Source: Thermodesulfobacteriota bacterium (GTDB lineage Bacteria > Desulfobacterota > GWC2-55-46). Taken from it: a stretch of 64,000 nt of DNA. This document shows positions 52,010 to 61,814 of this stretch, piece after piece. Location: contig CP129479.1 in NCBI GenBank assembly GCA_030583865.1, positions 1,540,744-1,604,743 on the forward strand, given 5' to 3'. The position numbers and the translations under genes are program-made. Each line of letters begins with the position of its first letter. Position 1 is the stretch's first letter. The notes below the pieces were generated by a model. It was not told the origin of the DNA, ran no database searches, and was given only the letters and a program-made list of their open reading frames with translations.

Positions 52010-52166
52010 CATCAAGGGCGGGCTTATCGGGCTTGGCCGCATGGGCGAGGCCTCGCCGTATCGCTTAATCGCCACTATTCGGCTGGCGTCGCAAAGTAGC
52101 TCTTTGACGCGGCCAGTATCAAAGGAGGCCGGGGAAGAAGACTTCTCGGCCGTTTGCATCGCGTAA
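52010..52166 (+). pseudogene. Possible relic of a 6-phosphogluconate dehydrogenase-type gene
   Basis: The frame GGLIGLGRMGEA closely resembles the N-terminal NAD(P) motif of gnd-type dehydrogenases (GLIGLGRMG). It runs directly into PYRLIATIRLAS, similar to the C-terminal RLIAALR helix of the same family, then stops. This would be a gene with its middle removed. The evidence is short and the call is tentative. Confidence 0.3.
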
Positions 52167-52186
52167 AAAATTTTTAAGGGTGTCAA

Positions 52187-52555
52187 ATGTCGGAAGCCGC
52201 GAAAGATACCATAAGGACAGAGGATTACAGGGAGGAGTTGGATGCCATCCTTGAGAATTACGGCTTCGGGCCTGCAAACCTCGAGTTTACGGACGTATTC
52301 CCCGAGGAGCCGCTCCGGGCCTCCAAATGCCAGAAGATAGCCGGGAAGATATACTTCAAGAGGCTTATTGGCAGCGCCGAGAAGGAAGCCGCGCTTGCGG
52401 AGCTCCGGCTCTTCCCCGGAGATGTGGATGAGCTCAAGGACGACTGGCTCTTCGTGAAACACACGCTTCTAAGGCACATCTACTCCATACAGCACCGCTG
52501 GCAGCCTGACCATGAATGCGCGAAGTGGGCCTTTTACCACCTTAAGCGCGTTTAA
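52187..52555 (+). CDS. Hypothetical protein, 122 residues
   Basis: I do not recognise a family. The protein is soluble and acidic, with no signal or membrane segment. It contains Cys in ASKCQKIAG and HECAKW, and a His-rich C-terminal stretch (HTLLRHIYSIQHRWQPDHEC) that could bind a metal. AAGGG lies six bases upstream of the ATG, and codon use resembles the neighbours, so it is probably real. Confidence 0.65.
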   Translation: MSEAAKDTIRTEDYREELDAILENYGFGPANLEFTDVFPEEPLRASKCQKIAGKIYFKRLIGSAEKEAALAELRLFPGDVDELKDDWLFVKHTLLRHIYSIQHRWQPDHECAKWAFYHLKRV

Positions 52556-52856
52556 AGCCGAAGGCCGTTGAACGAAAGGCAACTCCGCACTACAGCAGCC
52601 GTCATTGCGATGGACTTTAGTCCGAAGCGATCTTACTTCTTGCTGAAATAAGATCGCCAGCGCTGAAGCGCTCCGCCTTGGAAAGCGAGCTGAAAGCCCG
52701 ACCGAAAGTCAAATCACTCGACTTTGAGGCTAATACCCATCACCGACCCTCTCCGCAAGGAAGGAAGAAACTACTCAAATCTCCCATCCCCGTGGTTTAA
52801 TCAGGCGGGAGGGGACACTGGCGAGGGTGACAACAGATTGGGTTTCCAGCAGCCTG
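52556..52856. other. Gene-free region with repeat fragments
   Basis: These 300 bases contain the stretch GTCATTGCGA at about 52600, a perfect hairpin GCGATCTTA/TAAGATCGC (52627-52657) and AGCGCT palindromes, as in ubiquitous CGTCATTGCGA-type repeats. A partial family B end (GGTTTCCAGCAGCCTGCTA) closes it at 52841-52859. No coding region was recognised. Confidence 0.6.
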
Positions 52857-52860
52857 CTAT
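52841..52860. repeat. Partial right end of repeat family B (B4)
   Basis: TTTCCAGCAGCCTGCTA matches the right end of B1 except for the T run. It contains the stop codon (CTA, TAG on the minus strand) of the DUF302 gene, as in B3. Confidence 0.55.
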
Positions 52861-53249
52861 CCTATCTCGCCTATTATCCTTGCGAGCTTCTCTCGCATCT
52901 CCCTAGCGATTATCGCGAGCGCCGGGTTCTCTATCATGGACATGACAACGACCGGGTCGATTGCAGCCACCGTGGCCCCGCCCTCGTCGTTCTCGTATAT
53001 TACGATGTGAAACGGCAGGAGGAGCCCCGCCTCGGTCTCGACCGTCACGGCCTTGTGCACGAGCTGCGCGTGGCAGACGGAGAGGACCCTGTACTTCCTG
53101 AATTCCTTCCCGAGCCTCTGCCTGAAGAGGCCCGCCATGTCGAGGTCGTCCATGACGCCGAAGCAGTCCATCTCAAGGGCCGCGCGCACGCTCTCGACCG
53201 CCTGGTCGAAGCCGGAACCGACCTTTTTTGATATGGAATACTTTCCCAT
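52857..53249 (-). CDS. DUF302-domain protein
   Basis: A 130-residue protein of the DUF302 family, small alpha/beta proteins of unknown function. Family marks are the start KYSISKKVGSGFDQAVESVRAAL-type region, VCHAQLVHKAV, and LLPFHIVIYENDEGGATVAAIDP. There is no signal. Homologues often occur near redox or sulfur genes, but the context here says little. The stop codon is inside the partial family B end. Confidence 0.85.
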   Translation of the reverse strand: MGKYSISKKVGSGFDQAVESVRAALEMDCFGVMDDLDMAGLFRQRLGKEFRKYRVLSVCHAQLVHKAVTVETEAGLLLPFHIVIYENDEGGATVAAIDPVVVMSMIENPALAIIAREMREKLARIIGEIG

Positions 53250-53350
53250 GGCCTCTCTTTAAACTGATTCACACGGTCTCTTGCGGGTCCATTCGCGGCC
53301 AGCCGCCTTCGGACCGCCTGCTCTATGCCAGCCACCTGTCCGATGAGAGG

Positions 53351-53971
53351 TCAATCCAGCGAGAAGAAATCCGGCGGGAATTCCGGGTCGACTACGAGGC
53401 CCTCCATCCTGACGCGCTCGACGAGCCTGCCGCCCGAGTCATAGGCCTCGACCTTGACCGGGAGGCTGGTCTCATTGTCGAGCCAGAGCCTGTACAGATT
53501 CACCCCGTCCACCTCGCGGCCGCCCCGGCCCCTGACTTCGACGAGCAGGGCGCTTTTTCCGTCCGCTTCCTCTTCCCGGAGGATGTCGAGGCCCCCGTCC
53601 TCCCTCAGCTCGCTTACGTTCTCGAGGAGCGCCCCGATGGAAGACTCGTCCACCGTGTGCCCGCGCGAGCTCCTTATGAGCCTGTCTTCAGGCCCGAGGC
53701 GCATCTTGAACGACCTGAGGAACCTGAACGGGCGGAGGACGACTTCCCTTTCAACCGGGTCGTAGACGAGGACCGCCCCCCTGTGCGGCTCCTCGAATTC
53801 CATCCTGATATAGCCGGGTTTTTTGTAGTAATACCTGATGACTTCGGTCCTCTCGGACTCGGCCCTGAGAGTGACGCTGTAGGCCTCAAGACGCCTGAAG
53901 CTCTCAAGGGCGGCATCGACCGGGTCTCCGGCCGAGAGAGCTATGGAAACGGCAAGCAGTCCAAAAAGCAT
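53351..53971 (-). CDS. LolA-like/DUF1571-type exported protein
   Basis: A 206-residue protein with a short hydrophobic N-terminus (MLFGLLAVSIALSAG) that may be a signal peptide. The body has the LolA-like pattern of many strands: LRAESERTEVIRYYYKKPGYI, RGAVLVYDPVEREVVL, and the ending VVDPEFPPDFFSLD. LolA-fold proteins carry lipids or lipoproteins across the periplasm. Sequence resembles the DUF1571 branch more than LolA itself. Function unknown. Confidence 0.7.
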   Translation of the reverse strand: MLFGLLAVSIALSAGDPVDAALESFRRLEAYSVTLRAESERTEVIRYYYKKPGYIRMEFEEPHRGAVLVYDPVEREVVLRPFRFLRSFKMRLGPEDRLIRSSRGHTVDESSIGALLENVSELREDGGLDILREEEADGKSALLVEVRGRGGREVDGVNLYRLWLDNETSLPVKVEAYDSGGRLVERVRMEGLVVDPEFPPDFFSLD

Positions 53972-54028
53972 AGGCGCCCTCGCTTTGGAGGCGCAAAAGG
54001 AGCGCAGTCAGGCACGGGGCCGGCGGCC

Positions 54029-54088
54029 CTAAAAATCAGAGATTTTCCCGCTTTTCCCTGAAGGCCGGGACAAAATCAATTTTAGAGG
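54029..54088. repeat. Short copy of repeat family A (A7)
   Basis: A 60-bp version with CTAAAAATCAGAGATTTTCCC at the left (first 20 bases match long copies) and CAAAATCAATTTTAGAGG at the right, but the middle replaced by a short GC hairpin (CCCGCTT...AAGGCCGGG). It lies 59 bp past the Na/Pi symporter stop. Confidence 0.65.
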
Positions 54089-54146
54089 CTGCCCCATTCC
54101 GTTCTCTTTGGATTATAGCCGTAACCGCGCGGATTGCAAGGCTGGC

Positions 54147-55760
54147 TCAGCCCTTCTCGCGCTCGAGTATCGGGTAGGCGACGTTTGTAATGTAGGAATT
54201 TATGCGCTTGAGGTTCGTAAGGACGTCCAGGTGTATGGCGCTCGTGTCTATGGACTCCTTGAACCCCTTGTGGAGCCTGTTTATGTGGTTCTGCCTGAAC
54301 TCCCTTTCGAGCTCGGAGAGCCTCTGCTTGTGCGTGACAAGCCTTCTTGCGAGCTCGAGGTCGCTGCCGGCGAAGGCGGCGACCCCCATCTCGAAGTCCT
54401 CGACCACCCTCCTGTGGAGCTCCTTTATCTCCCTCATGCCCTCGGCCGAAAAGGACAGGCCGCCCTTTATCTTCTTCCGCGCAAGCTCCATGAGGTTCTT
54501 GTCTATCACGTCGCCGATGTTCTCGATGTTGTCGGAGAAGAGCATTATTTCTATCTCCCTCTTTGCCTGCTCATCGGTCAGGCTCTCCCTTGAAAGCTTC
54601 GTCAGGAAAAGCTTCACCTCCCTGTCCAGGAGGTCGACGTCGTCGTCTTTTTCCTGTATCTCCTCAAGGAGGTCCTGGTCGTCGTACTCGAAGACCCTAA
54701 TGGATTTCTCGAGCATCTCCTGGACCATGTCCGCGGACCTGAGAGACTCCCTGGACGCCTGCACGAGCGCGAGCGTCGGTGAGGAAAGGACAATGGGGTC
54801 CAGGTACTTGGCCCCGAACTTCGTCGGGCCCTTGGACTCCGGCATGAGCCTGGTAACGAGCCGGGTGAACGGGCCTGTAAATGGCAGAAAGAGGGCCGCA
54901 ATCCCTATATTGAAAAAGGTGTGCGCGTTCGCCACCTGCCTGGCCGGGTCGTCAGCCGAGGCCCCGACGAGCATGGCGAAAAAATCGAGGAAAGGGAGGA
55001 CTATGACGACGCCGAGCGCCTTGAAGAGCGTGTGCGCGAGCGCGACCCTTTTTGCCTCCACACCCGCCCCTATGGAGGAGATTACGGCTGTGAAGGTGGT
55101 GCCAATGTTCGCGCCGAGGACTATCGGCACCGCGGCCTCGAGCGAAAGAAGCCCCGAGAGCGCGGCAGTGAGCGCTATTCCGAGGGTGGCGGCGCTGCTC
55201 TGGAAAAGGGCCGTAAGGAGCGCGGAGACGATTATCCCGGCAAAGGGGTCCCTGCTCAAGCCCACCAGGAATTCCCTGAAGAGCGGGTTTGCCGACACCG
55301 GCTCGAAGGTCTCGATGAGTATCTTGAGGGCGAAAAACACGAGGCCGAAACCCAGCACCGCCTGGCCGATGTCTTTCCACCTCCCCCTGCCGAGCGAGGT
55401 CATTACTACGCCGAGCCCGATTACGCCTATGGCGTAGTCGTACACCTTGAACGCTATCACCTGGACGGTAATGGTCGTCCCTATGTCTGCGCCGAGGATA
55501 ACGCCCATCGTCTGGCCGAGGGTCATGAGCCCCGAGCCCACGAAACCCACGAGCATGACCGTCGTCGCGCTCGAGCTCTGGAGGAGGGCCGTTATGGCCG
55601 CGCCCACGCCCACGCCCTTCAAGCGGTTATCGGTGGCCGTAAGTAGAAAGCCCCTTAGCTTGGCCCCGGCGGTCCTCTGCAGCCCGTCTCCGGCAAGCCT
55701 CATCCCGAAGAGGAGCAGAGCTATGCCGCCGAAGAGGCTGAGTATCAATATGGTAGTCAC
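54147..55760 (-). CDS. Na/Pi cotransporter-family protein with PhoU domain
   Basis: A 537-residue inner-membrane transporter. Two inverted repeats of the NptA/PF02690 type are visible with the QSSSATTVMLVGFV and QSSAATLGIALTAAL signatures, plus GANIGTTFTA. The cytosolic C-terminal third (about 335-537) is a PhoU-like helical domain. Members import phosphate with sodium or modulate phosphate uptake. Monocistronic; repeat A7 lies downstream. Confidence 0.9.
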   Translation of the reverse strand: MTTILILSLFGGIALLLFGMRLAGDGLQRTAGAKLRGFLLTATDNRLKGVGVGAAITALLQSSSATTVMLVGFVGSGLMTLGQTMGVILGADIGTTITVQVIAFKVYDYAIGVIGLGVVMTSLGRGRWKDIGQAVLGFGLVFFALKILIETFEPVSANPLFREFLVGLSRDPFAGIIVSALLTALFQSSAATLGIALTAALSGLLSLEAAVPIVLGANIGTTFTAVISSIGAGVEAKRVALAHTLFKALGVVIVLPFLDFFAMLVGASADDPARQVANAHTFFNIGIAALFLPFTGPFTRLVTRLMPESKGPTKFGAKYLDPIVLSSPTLALVQASRESLRSADMVQEMLEKSIRVFEYDDQDLLEEIQEKDDDVDLLDREVKLFLTKLSRESLTDEQAKREIEIMLFSDNIENIGDVIDKNLMELARKKIKGGLSFSAEGMREIKELHRRVVEDFEMGVAAFAGSDLELARRLVTHKQRLSELEREFRQNHINRLHKGFKESIDTSAIHLDVLTNLKRINSYITNVAYPILEREKG

Positions 55761-55889
55761 GGTTTTAAATGAACCCTTTGAAAAAATGGCAGGTTTTTTA
55801 TTAAGGCAAAGCTACTCAATCTTATCGCCGTATGGCTGTGCGCGCAAGGGTTTTCACGGGTTCTGCGAAGGCATGGTACCTGATTTGCC

Positions 55890-55917
55890 TTGCAATTTTT
55901 CAAACTAAAAGTATAAT
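55890..55917 (+). promoter_or_regulatory. Putative promoter of eno
   Basis: TTGCAA (55890-55895) and a perfect TATAAT (55912-55917) are 16 bases apart. The eno start codon lies about 90 bp further on. Confidence 0.6.
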
Positions 55918-55967
55918 TACGGCACGCTTGGATAGGGCTCCCGGGCCGTATCCACGCCTTTGCTTGA

Positions 55968-57296
<1,329 letters not shown>

Positions 57297-57564
57297 ATCA
57301 CGCAGCAGGCGGGACCCGGGCCGAAGAGATCCGTTCCGCCTTTATTCCGGTTTGCCCCCGCGTTATGTTATAATCTCTTCAGCGGCCCGGATAACCCATC
57401 GTTATCTCTGCCGTTTTCAGCCAAACCTTGGACCGGTCCAATCCTGCCAAGGCCCTAGTAGCGAAAAAGAGTCCTGCGGGTTCCCAGGATAACCCGGCTT
57501 ATCGGCAGAAACGCTTCCATGATTGCCGGCGGCTCCTTTCGTCAACACCCAACCAGGAGGTTTT

Positions 57565-58893
57565 GTGTCGTTCGAAGTAGTCATCTTTGAAGTAATACTG
57601 ATACTGGTACTTATATTTTTCAACGGGTTCTTCGCGAGCGCCGAGATAGCCATAATATCGGCCAAACGGAGCATAATAGACAAGCTCGCCAAGGACGGGA
57701 ACCTTTCGGCGGAGCTCGTAAGCAATATGAAGGAGGACCCTGACAGGTTCCTCGCCACCGTCCAGGTAGGCGTCACAGTAGTCGGCACATGCGCCTCGGT
57801 CATAGGCGGCGTCATCGCCTCGGAGCACATCAAGCCTCTTTTCCACGCCATCCCGTTAATCCCCGTGCAGCTCGCCGACATACTCGCGCTCGGCTCCGTA
57901 GTGGCCATGATATCCTATACGAGCCTTATAATCGGCGAGCTCGTGCCCAAGCACCTCGCCCTGAGGCACGCCGAGAAGATAGCCTGTTTTTCGGCAAGGC
58001 CGCTTAACACCGTATCGAAGATCACCGACATCTTCGTGAGGTTTCTCACCGCATCGACGAGCGCCGTCCTGAGGATATTGGGGATAAAGGAGACGGGCCA
58101 GAAGGTGTTTGTCTCTGAAGAGGAAATAAAATACTTCATCAAGGAAGGCCGGGCCACCGGGGTATTCGAGGAGACCGAGGCCCAGCTCCTCCACGGCATA
58201 TTCGAGTTCGCGGACAAGACCGTGAGGGAGGTCATGGTCCCCAAGCACAAGATAAGCGGCATAGAGATAAACACCCCTCCCGGCGAGGCCCTGAAGTTCA
58301 TATCCGAATCCGGGTTCTCGCGTTACCCCGTCTACCGCGACAGCATAGACAGGGTCGTGGGGGTGCTCTTCAACAAGGACGTCTTCAGCTCCCTTGAGAA
58401 GGGAAGGACGCTGGACTTGAAGTCCATCATAAGGACGCCCTATTTCGTCCCCAACTCCATAATGATCAGCAAGCTCCTCAGGGAGCTCCAGAGGCGCAAG
58501 CTCCATATGGCGATAGTCGTCGACGAGCACGGCGACATAGACGGGATAGTGACTATCGAGGACATCCTGGAGGAGATAGTCGGGGAGATAGAGGACGAGT
58601 ATGACGTCGGCGCGGGCGGGCCGGTAGAGAAGCTCAAGGACGGCACGATGATAATAGACGCCTCCGCCTCGATAGGCGACCTCGCCAACCTCGGTTTCGA
58701 GATCGAGGAGGAAGAGGAAGAGGAATACAACACACTCGCCGGGTTCATGCTGGCCAAGCTTCAAAGGGTGCCGAGGGGCGGGGAGTTCGTCATCTACAAG
58801 GACAAGCGGCTTACGGTCGTGGACGTCGAGCAGAACCGCATAATCAAGGTGAAGGTCGAGCCGCTCGAGGCCGGGAGAAGGAAGGAAGCATAG
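57565..58893 (+). CDS. CNNM/CorC-type membrane protein (DUF21-CBS-CorC_HlyC)
   Basis: A 442-residue protein from GTG 57565, supported by AGGAGG just upstream. The DUF21 region (about 1-190) has four hydrophobic helices, starting VIFEVILILVLIFFNGFFAS. A CBS pair (about 210-330) and a CorC_HlyC domain (about 345-430) follow. Homologues are called hemolysin-like but are linked to Mg or Co export. The acidic run EEEEEEEYN before the last domain is a local feature. Monocistronic, with a TATAAT-like box at about 57367-57372. Confidence 0.9.
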   Translation: MSFEVVIFEVILILVLIFFNGFFASAEIAIISAKRSIIDKLAKDGNLSAELVSNMKEDPDRFLATVQVGVTVVGTCASVIGGVIASEHIKPLFHAIPLIPVQLADILALGSVVAMISYTSLIIGELVPKHLALRHAEKIACFSARPLNTVSKITDIFVRFLTASTSAVLRILGIKETGQKVFVSEEEIKYFIKEGRATGVFEETEAQLLHGIFEFADKTVREVMVPKHKISGIEINTPPGEALKFISESGFSRYPVYRDSIDRVVGVLFNKDVFSSLEKGRTLDLKSIIRTPYFVPNSIMISKLLRELQRRKLHMAIVVDEHGDIDGIVTIEDILEEIVGEIEDEYDVGAGGPVEKLKDGTMIIDASASIGDLANLGFEIEEEEEEEYNTLAGFMLAKLQRVPRGGEFVIYKDKRLTVVDVEQNRIIKVKVEPLEAGRRKEA

Positions 58894-58922
58894 AAGCCCG
58901 CTTCAAAGGCTTAAACCGTGCT

Positions 58923-59004
58923 TGCGAAGGGCGCGAGCCGAGCGGCAGTCTCAATAACGCCATGTGAGCGAGCTGAGACTGCTTCGGGCCAGGAGCCCTT
59001 CGCA
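58923..59004. repeat. Hairpin repeat of the CGTCATTGCGA type
   Basis: TGCGAAGGGC and GCCCTTCGCA (58923-58932, 58995-59004) enclose inner arms GCAGTCTCA/TGAGACTGC. CAATGACGGGG follows. A related fragment (GTCATTGCGA) lies at about 52600. It fills the gap between the CNNM gene and polX, which converge. Confidence 0.65.
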
Positions 59005-59065
59005 ATGACGGGGTTCCGCGCGGGCAGTTTCAAGCCGCAGCGCGCCTGCCGCATCTTTTGTCCGC

Positions 59066-60808
59066 TCACCCCGCTATTTTCAAAACCTTCATAAGCTCCT
59101 TAAGGGGCTTCGCGTTCAAGACGTCTTTTTTCTCAAGCCATCCCCTTCTGGCCGTGTGTATGCCGTAGGCGATGTTCTCCAGATGGTGTATGGAGTGCGA
59201 GTCGGTCGAGACGGCTACCATAACGCCCTTCTGCCTCGCTAACAGGCAGTGCACGTCGTTAAGGTCGAGCCTGTCCGGGTAGGCGTTAAGCTCCAGGGCG
59301 ACCCCATGCCTTTTCGCCTCGTCCATGACCTTCTCGAGGTCTATCTGGTACGGCTCCCTCTCGCCTATGAGCCTTCCGGTCGGGTGTCCTATGATGTTCA
59401 CAAGACCCGTCCGGACCGCCTTTATGACACGGGCCGTCATCTCCTTCATCTCCATGCGGAAACCCGAATGGACAGAGGCCACGACGCAGTCGAGTTTTCT
59501 GAGGGCCCTTTCCGGGTGGTCGAGCGAGCCGTCGGCCTTTATGTCGACCTCGGTAGCCTTCAAGGCCCTGAACCTCTTCCGCTGCCTCTTCATCCTGTCG
59601 TTGAACTCGTCCACTGCCCTTATCTGGGCGTTGAGGCGCGCCTCGTCGAGCCCCCTTGCTATGCCTACCGCCTTCGAGTGGTCGGTAACGGCCATGTACT
59701 CGTAGCCCATCTTCATCGCGGCCTCGGCCATCTGGTCGAGCGTGTACGTGCCGTCGCTCTCCTTCGTATGGACGTGCAGGTCGCCTTTTATGTCGGCCCT
59801 CTCGACAAGCCTCGGGAGGCTCCCCTCCTCCGCCGCCTCTATCTCGCCCCTGTTCTCGCGGAGCTCCGGCGGTATCCAGGGAAGCCCCACGGCCCCGTAA
59901 ACGTCCTCCTCGCTCTCGCCGGCTATCCATACCTCGCCTTTTTCCCTGAAGACCCCGTACTCGCTTATCTTGAGGCCCATCCTCCTGGCCCTCTCCCTCA
60001 AGGCCACGTTGTGCGCCTTTGAGCCCGTAAAATACTGGAGCGCGGAGCCGAAAGAACGCTCGTCGAGCGCCCTTATGTCAACCTGGAGCCCTGAGGCGAG
60101 CACCACCGTGGATTTGGTCTCCCCCTTGGATACCACCTCGGCTATGTCCGGGTGCCTGACAAAGTGGTCCATCACGGCGCGCGCGTCCGAGCAGGTGACG
60201 AGGATGTCGAGGTCGCCGACGGTCTCCTTCCACCTCCGGTAGCTCCCGGAAGGGGCTATCTTAGTGACGCCCGGGACCTCTCTTATGTATTTCGTGAAAG
60301 ACCGTTCGTAGGGCACTACCGCGGATAGCTTGAACTGCCGGGACCTGGTCTTCATCTCCCTTATGCCCCGGAGTATCTTCTGCTCGGTTGCCTCGCCGAA
60401 ACCGCGTATCCCCCGTATGAGCCCGGCCTCTGCCGCCCGCTCGAGCCCGGCGAGGTCGCTTATGCCGAGCTCCTTATGGAGGGCCGCTGCCTTTTTCGGC
60501 CCGAGACCCGAAACCTTTATCATCTCGAGCATGCCGTGAGGCATCTCTCCGAGCAGCTCGCGGTGGTATGAGCAGCTGCCGGTAGTCAGGAGCTCGATTA
60601 TCTTATTCCGCGTGCTCTCCCCTATGCCCGGAATCCCCTTAAGGCCGTCCTCTCCACCCCCGGCGTAAAGGGTCTTCAGGCTCTCGGGAAGCCCCTCAAC
60701 CACCATCGCCGCGTTCCTGTACGAGCGTATCCTGAAGGTATCGCCCCCCTTTATCTCAAGTAGGTCGGCTATCTCGAAGAAGACTTTGGCGATCTCCGCG
60801 TTCTCCAA
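59066..60808 (-). CDS. polX: DNA polymerase X family protein with PHP domain
   Basis: A 580-residue protein: HhH and polymerase-beta-like domains at about 1-320 (GIPGIGESTRNKI, VSGLGPKKAAAL, GDLDILVTCSD), then a PHP phosphoesterase domain (about 335-570) with HVHTKESDG, VTDHSKA, HSGF and STDSHS metal ligands. Such enzymes act in base excision repair with 3' exonuclease activity. The start is TTG at 60808, ten bases after GGAGG; the frame upstream runs through the murI promoter and is not credible. The polymerase catalytic Asp pair is GDLDIL. Confidence 0.92.
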   Translation of the reverse strand: MENAEIAKVFFEIADLLEIKGGDTFRIRSYRNAAMVVEGLPESLKTLYAGGGEDGLKGIPGIGESTRNKIIELLTTGSCSYHRELLGEMPHGMLEMIKVSGLGPKKAAALHKELGISDLAGLERAAEAGLIRGIRGFGEATEQKILRGIREMKTRSRQFKLSAVVPYERSFTKYIREVPGVTKIAPSGSYRRWKETVGDLDILVTCSDARAVMDHFVRHPDIAEVVSKGETKSTVVLASGLQVDIRALDERSFGSALQYFTGSKAHNVALRERARRMGLKISEYGVFREKGEVWIAGESEEDVYGAVGLPWIPPELRENRGEIEAAEEGSLPRLVERADIKGDLHVHTKESDGTYTLDQMAEAAMKMGYEYMAVTDHSKAVGIARGLDEARLNAQIRAVDEFNDRMKRQRKRFRALKATEVDIKADGSLDHPERALRKLDCVVASVHSGFRMEMKEMTARVIKAVRTGLVNIIGHPTGRLIGEREPYQIDLEKVMDEAKRHGVALELNAYPDRLDLNDVHCLLARQKGVMVAVSTDSHSIHHLENIAYGIHTARRGWLEKKDVLNAKPLKELMKVLKIAG

Positions 60809-60914
60809 CTCTATCCCGCCTCCTTTCAAACTGCAGCGGCTTATTATATAATATATTACAATGTTCCGCGCGGCCAGGCCAGCAGGACGGAATCCGGCCT
60901 CGCCAAATTTGGAA

Positions 60915-60943
60915 TTGACACAGGGGGCCGCATTACCTAAACT
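60915..60943 (+). promoter_or_regulatory. Putative promoter of murI
   Basis: TTGACA (60915-60920) and TAAACT (60938-60943) are separated by 17 bases. They lie about 50 bp upstream of the murI ATG in the polX-murI divergent region. Confidence 0.55.
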
Positions 60944-60989
60944 TAGCAGGACGCAGGGGTTCAACAATGGAAACCGGAGCCGTATCCAG

Positions 60990-61814
60990 ATGAAGCGCAA
61001 CCCGATAGGCGTATTCGACTCAGGAATAGGGGGGCTTACGGTCCTTCGCGAGATAACCTCGCTCCTTCCCAACGAGAGCACCATCTATTTCGGCGATACC
61101 GCCAGGGTGCCTTACGGCAGCAAGTCGCGCGAGACCATTGAAAGGTACTCCTTCGAGATCGCGGCCTTTCTTGCGAAACACGACATAAAGATGCTGGTGG
61201 CCGCATGCAATACGGCCTCGGCCTTCGCGGTGCCGGGCCTTGCAAGGGAGCTCCCCATCCCGGTCCTGGGCGTCATCCTGCCCGGAGCGCGCGCGGCGGC
61301 GGCGGCGACACGGACCGGCAGGGTCGGGGTCATCGGCACCGAGGGCACCATAAAAAGCGGCGCGTACGTCTCTGCCATAAAGGCCGAGAACCCGGCGGTG
61401 TCGGCCTTCGTAGAGGCCTGCCCCCTCTTCGTTCCGCTCGTGGAAGAAGGCTGGGCCGAGGACGAAATAACCGTGAAGGTTGCGGAGCGTTATCTTGCCG
61501 GGCTGAAGGAGGCTTCCATCGACACCCTGGTCCTCGGCTGCACGCATTACCCGCTCCTTAAAAAGACCATCGCCTCAGTCATGGGCGATGGGGTCACGCT
61601 CATAGACTCGGCCGCCTCGACAGCCGCCGAGGTCAAGAGGACGCTCGCGGAAAGAGGGTTGCTGAACGACTGCGCGGGCGCGGCGTCACACAGGTTCTTC
61701 GTGACCGACTCGCCAGAGAGGTTCATGGTCGTCGGCAAAAGGTTCTTCGGCGACAAGCTCTCCGAGGCCGTACTTGCAGTCCTTACCGAGGCCCAGGATG
61801 CCCAGAAGACATAA
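60990..61814 (+). CDS. murI: Glutamate racemase
   Basis: Makes D-glutamate for peptidoglycan. The start ATG 60990 begins directly at RNPIGVFDSGIGGLTVLREI, giving 274 residues, with GGAG ten bases upstream. Catalytic Cys are in VAACNTASAFAV and LVLGCTHYPLL. DSAAST and the phosphate-binding STIYFGDTARVPYG are present. A longer upstream frame would cross the promoter. The next gene overlaps its end by 17 bases. Confidence 0.95.
   Translation: MKRNPIGVFDSGIGGLTVLREITSLLPNESTIYFGDTARVPYGSKSRETIERYSFEIAAFLAKHDIKMLVAACNTASAFAVPGLARELPIPVLGVILPGARAAAAATRTGRVGVIGTEGTIKSGAYVSAIKAENPAVSAFVEACPLFVPLVEEGWAEDEITVKVAERYLAGLKEASIDTLVLGCTHYPLLKKTIASVMGDGVTLIDSAASTAAEVKRTLAERGLLNDCAGAASHRFFVTDSPERFMVVGKRFFGDKLSEAVLAVLTEAQDAQKT

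Noticed and set aside
60861-60989. Upstream extension of murI by 43 codons
   Set aside because: It crosses the likely murI promoter, and the family begins at the ATG at 60990.
60809-61084. Upstream extension of polX by 92 codons
   Set aside because: It runs through the divergent promoter region and into murI; the TTG at 60808 has a ribosome site and matches the family start.
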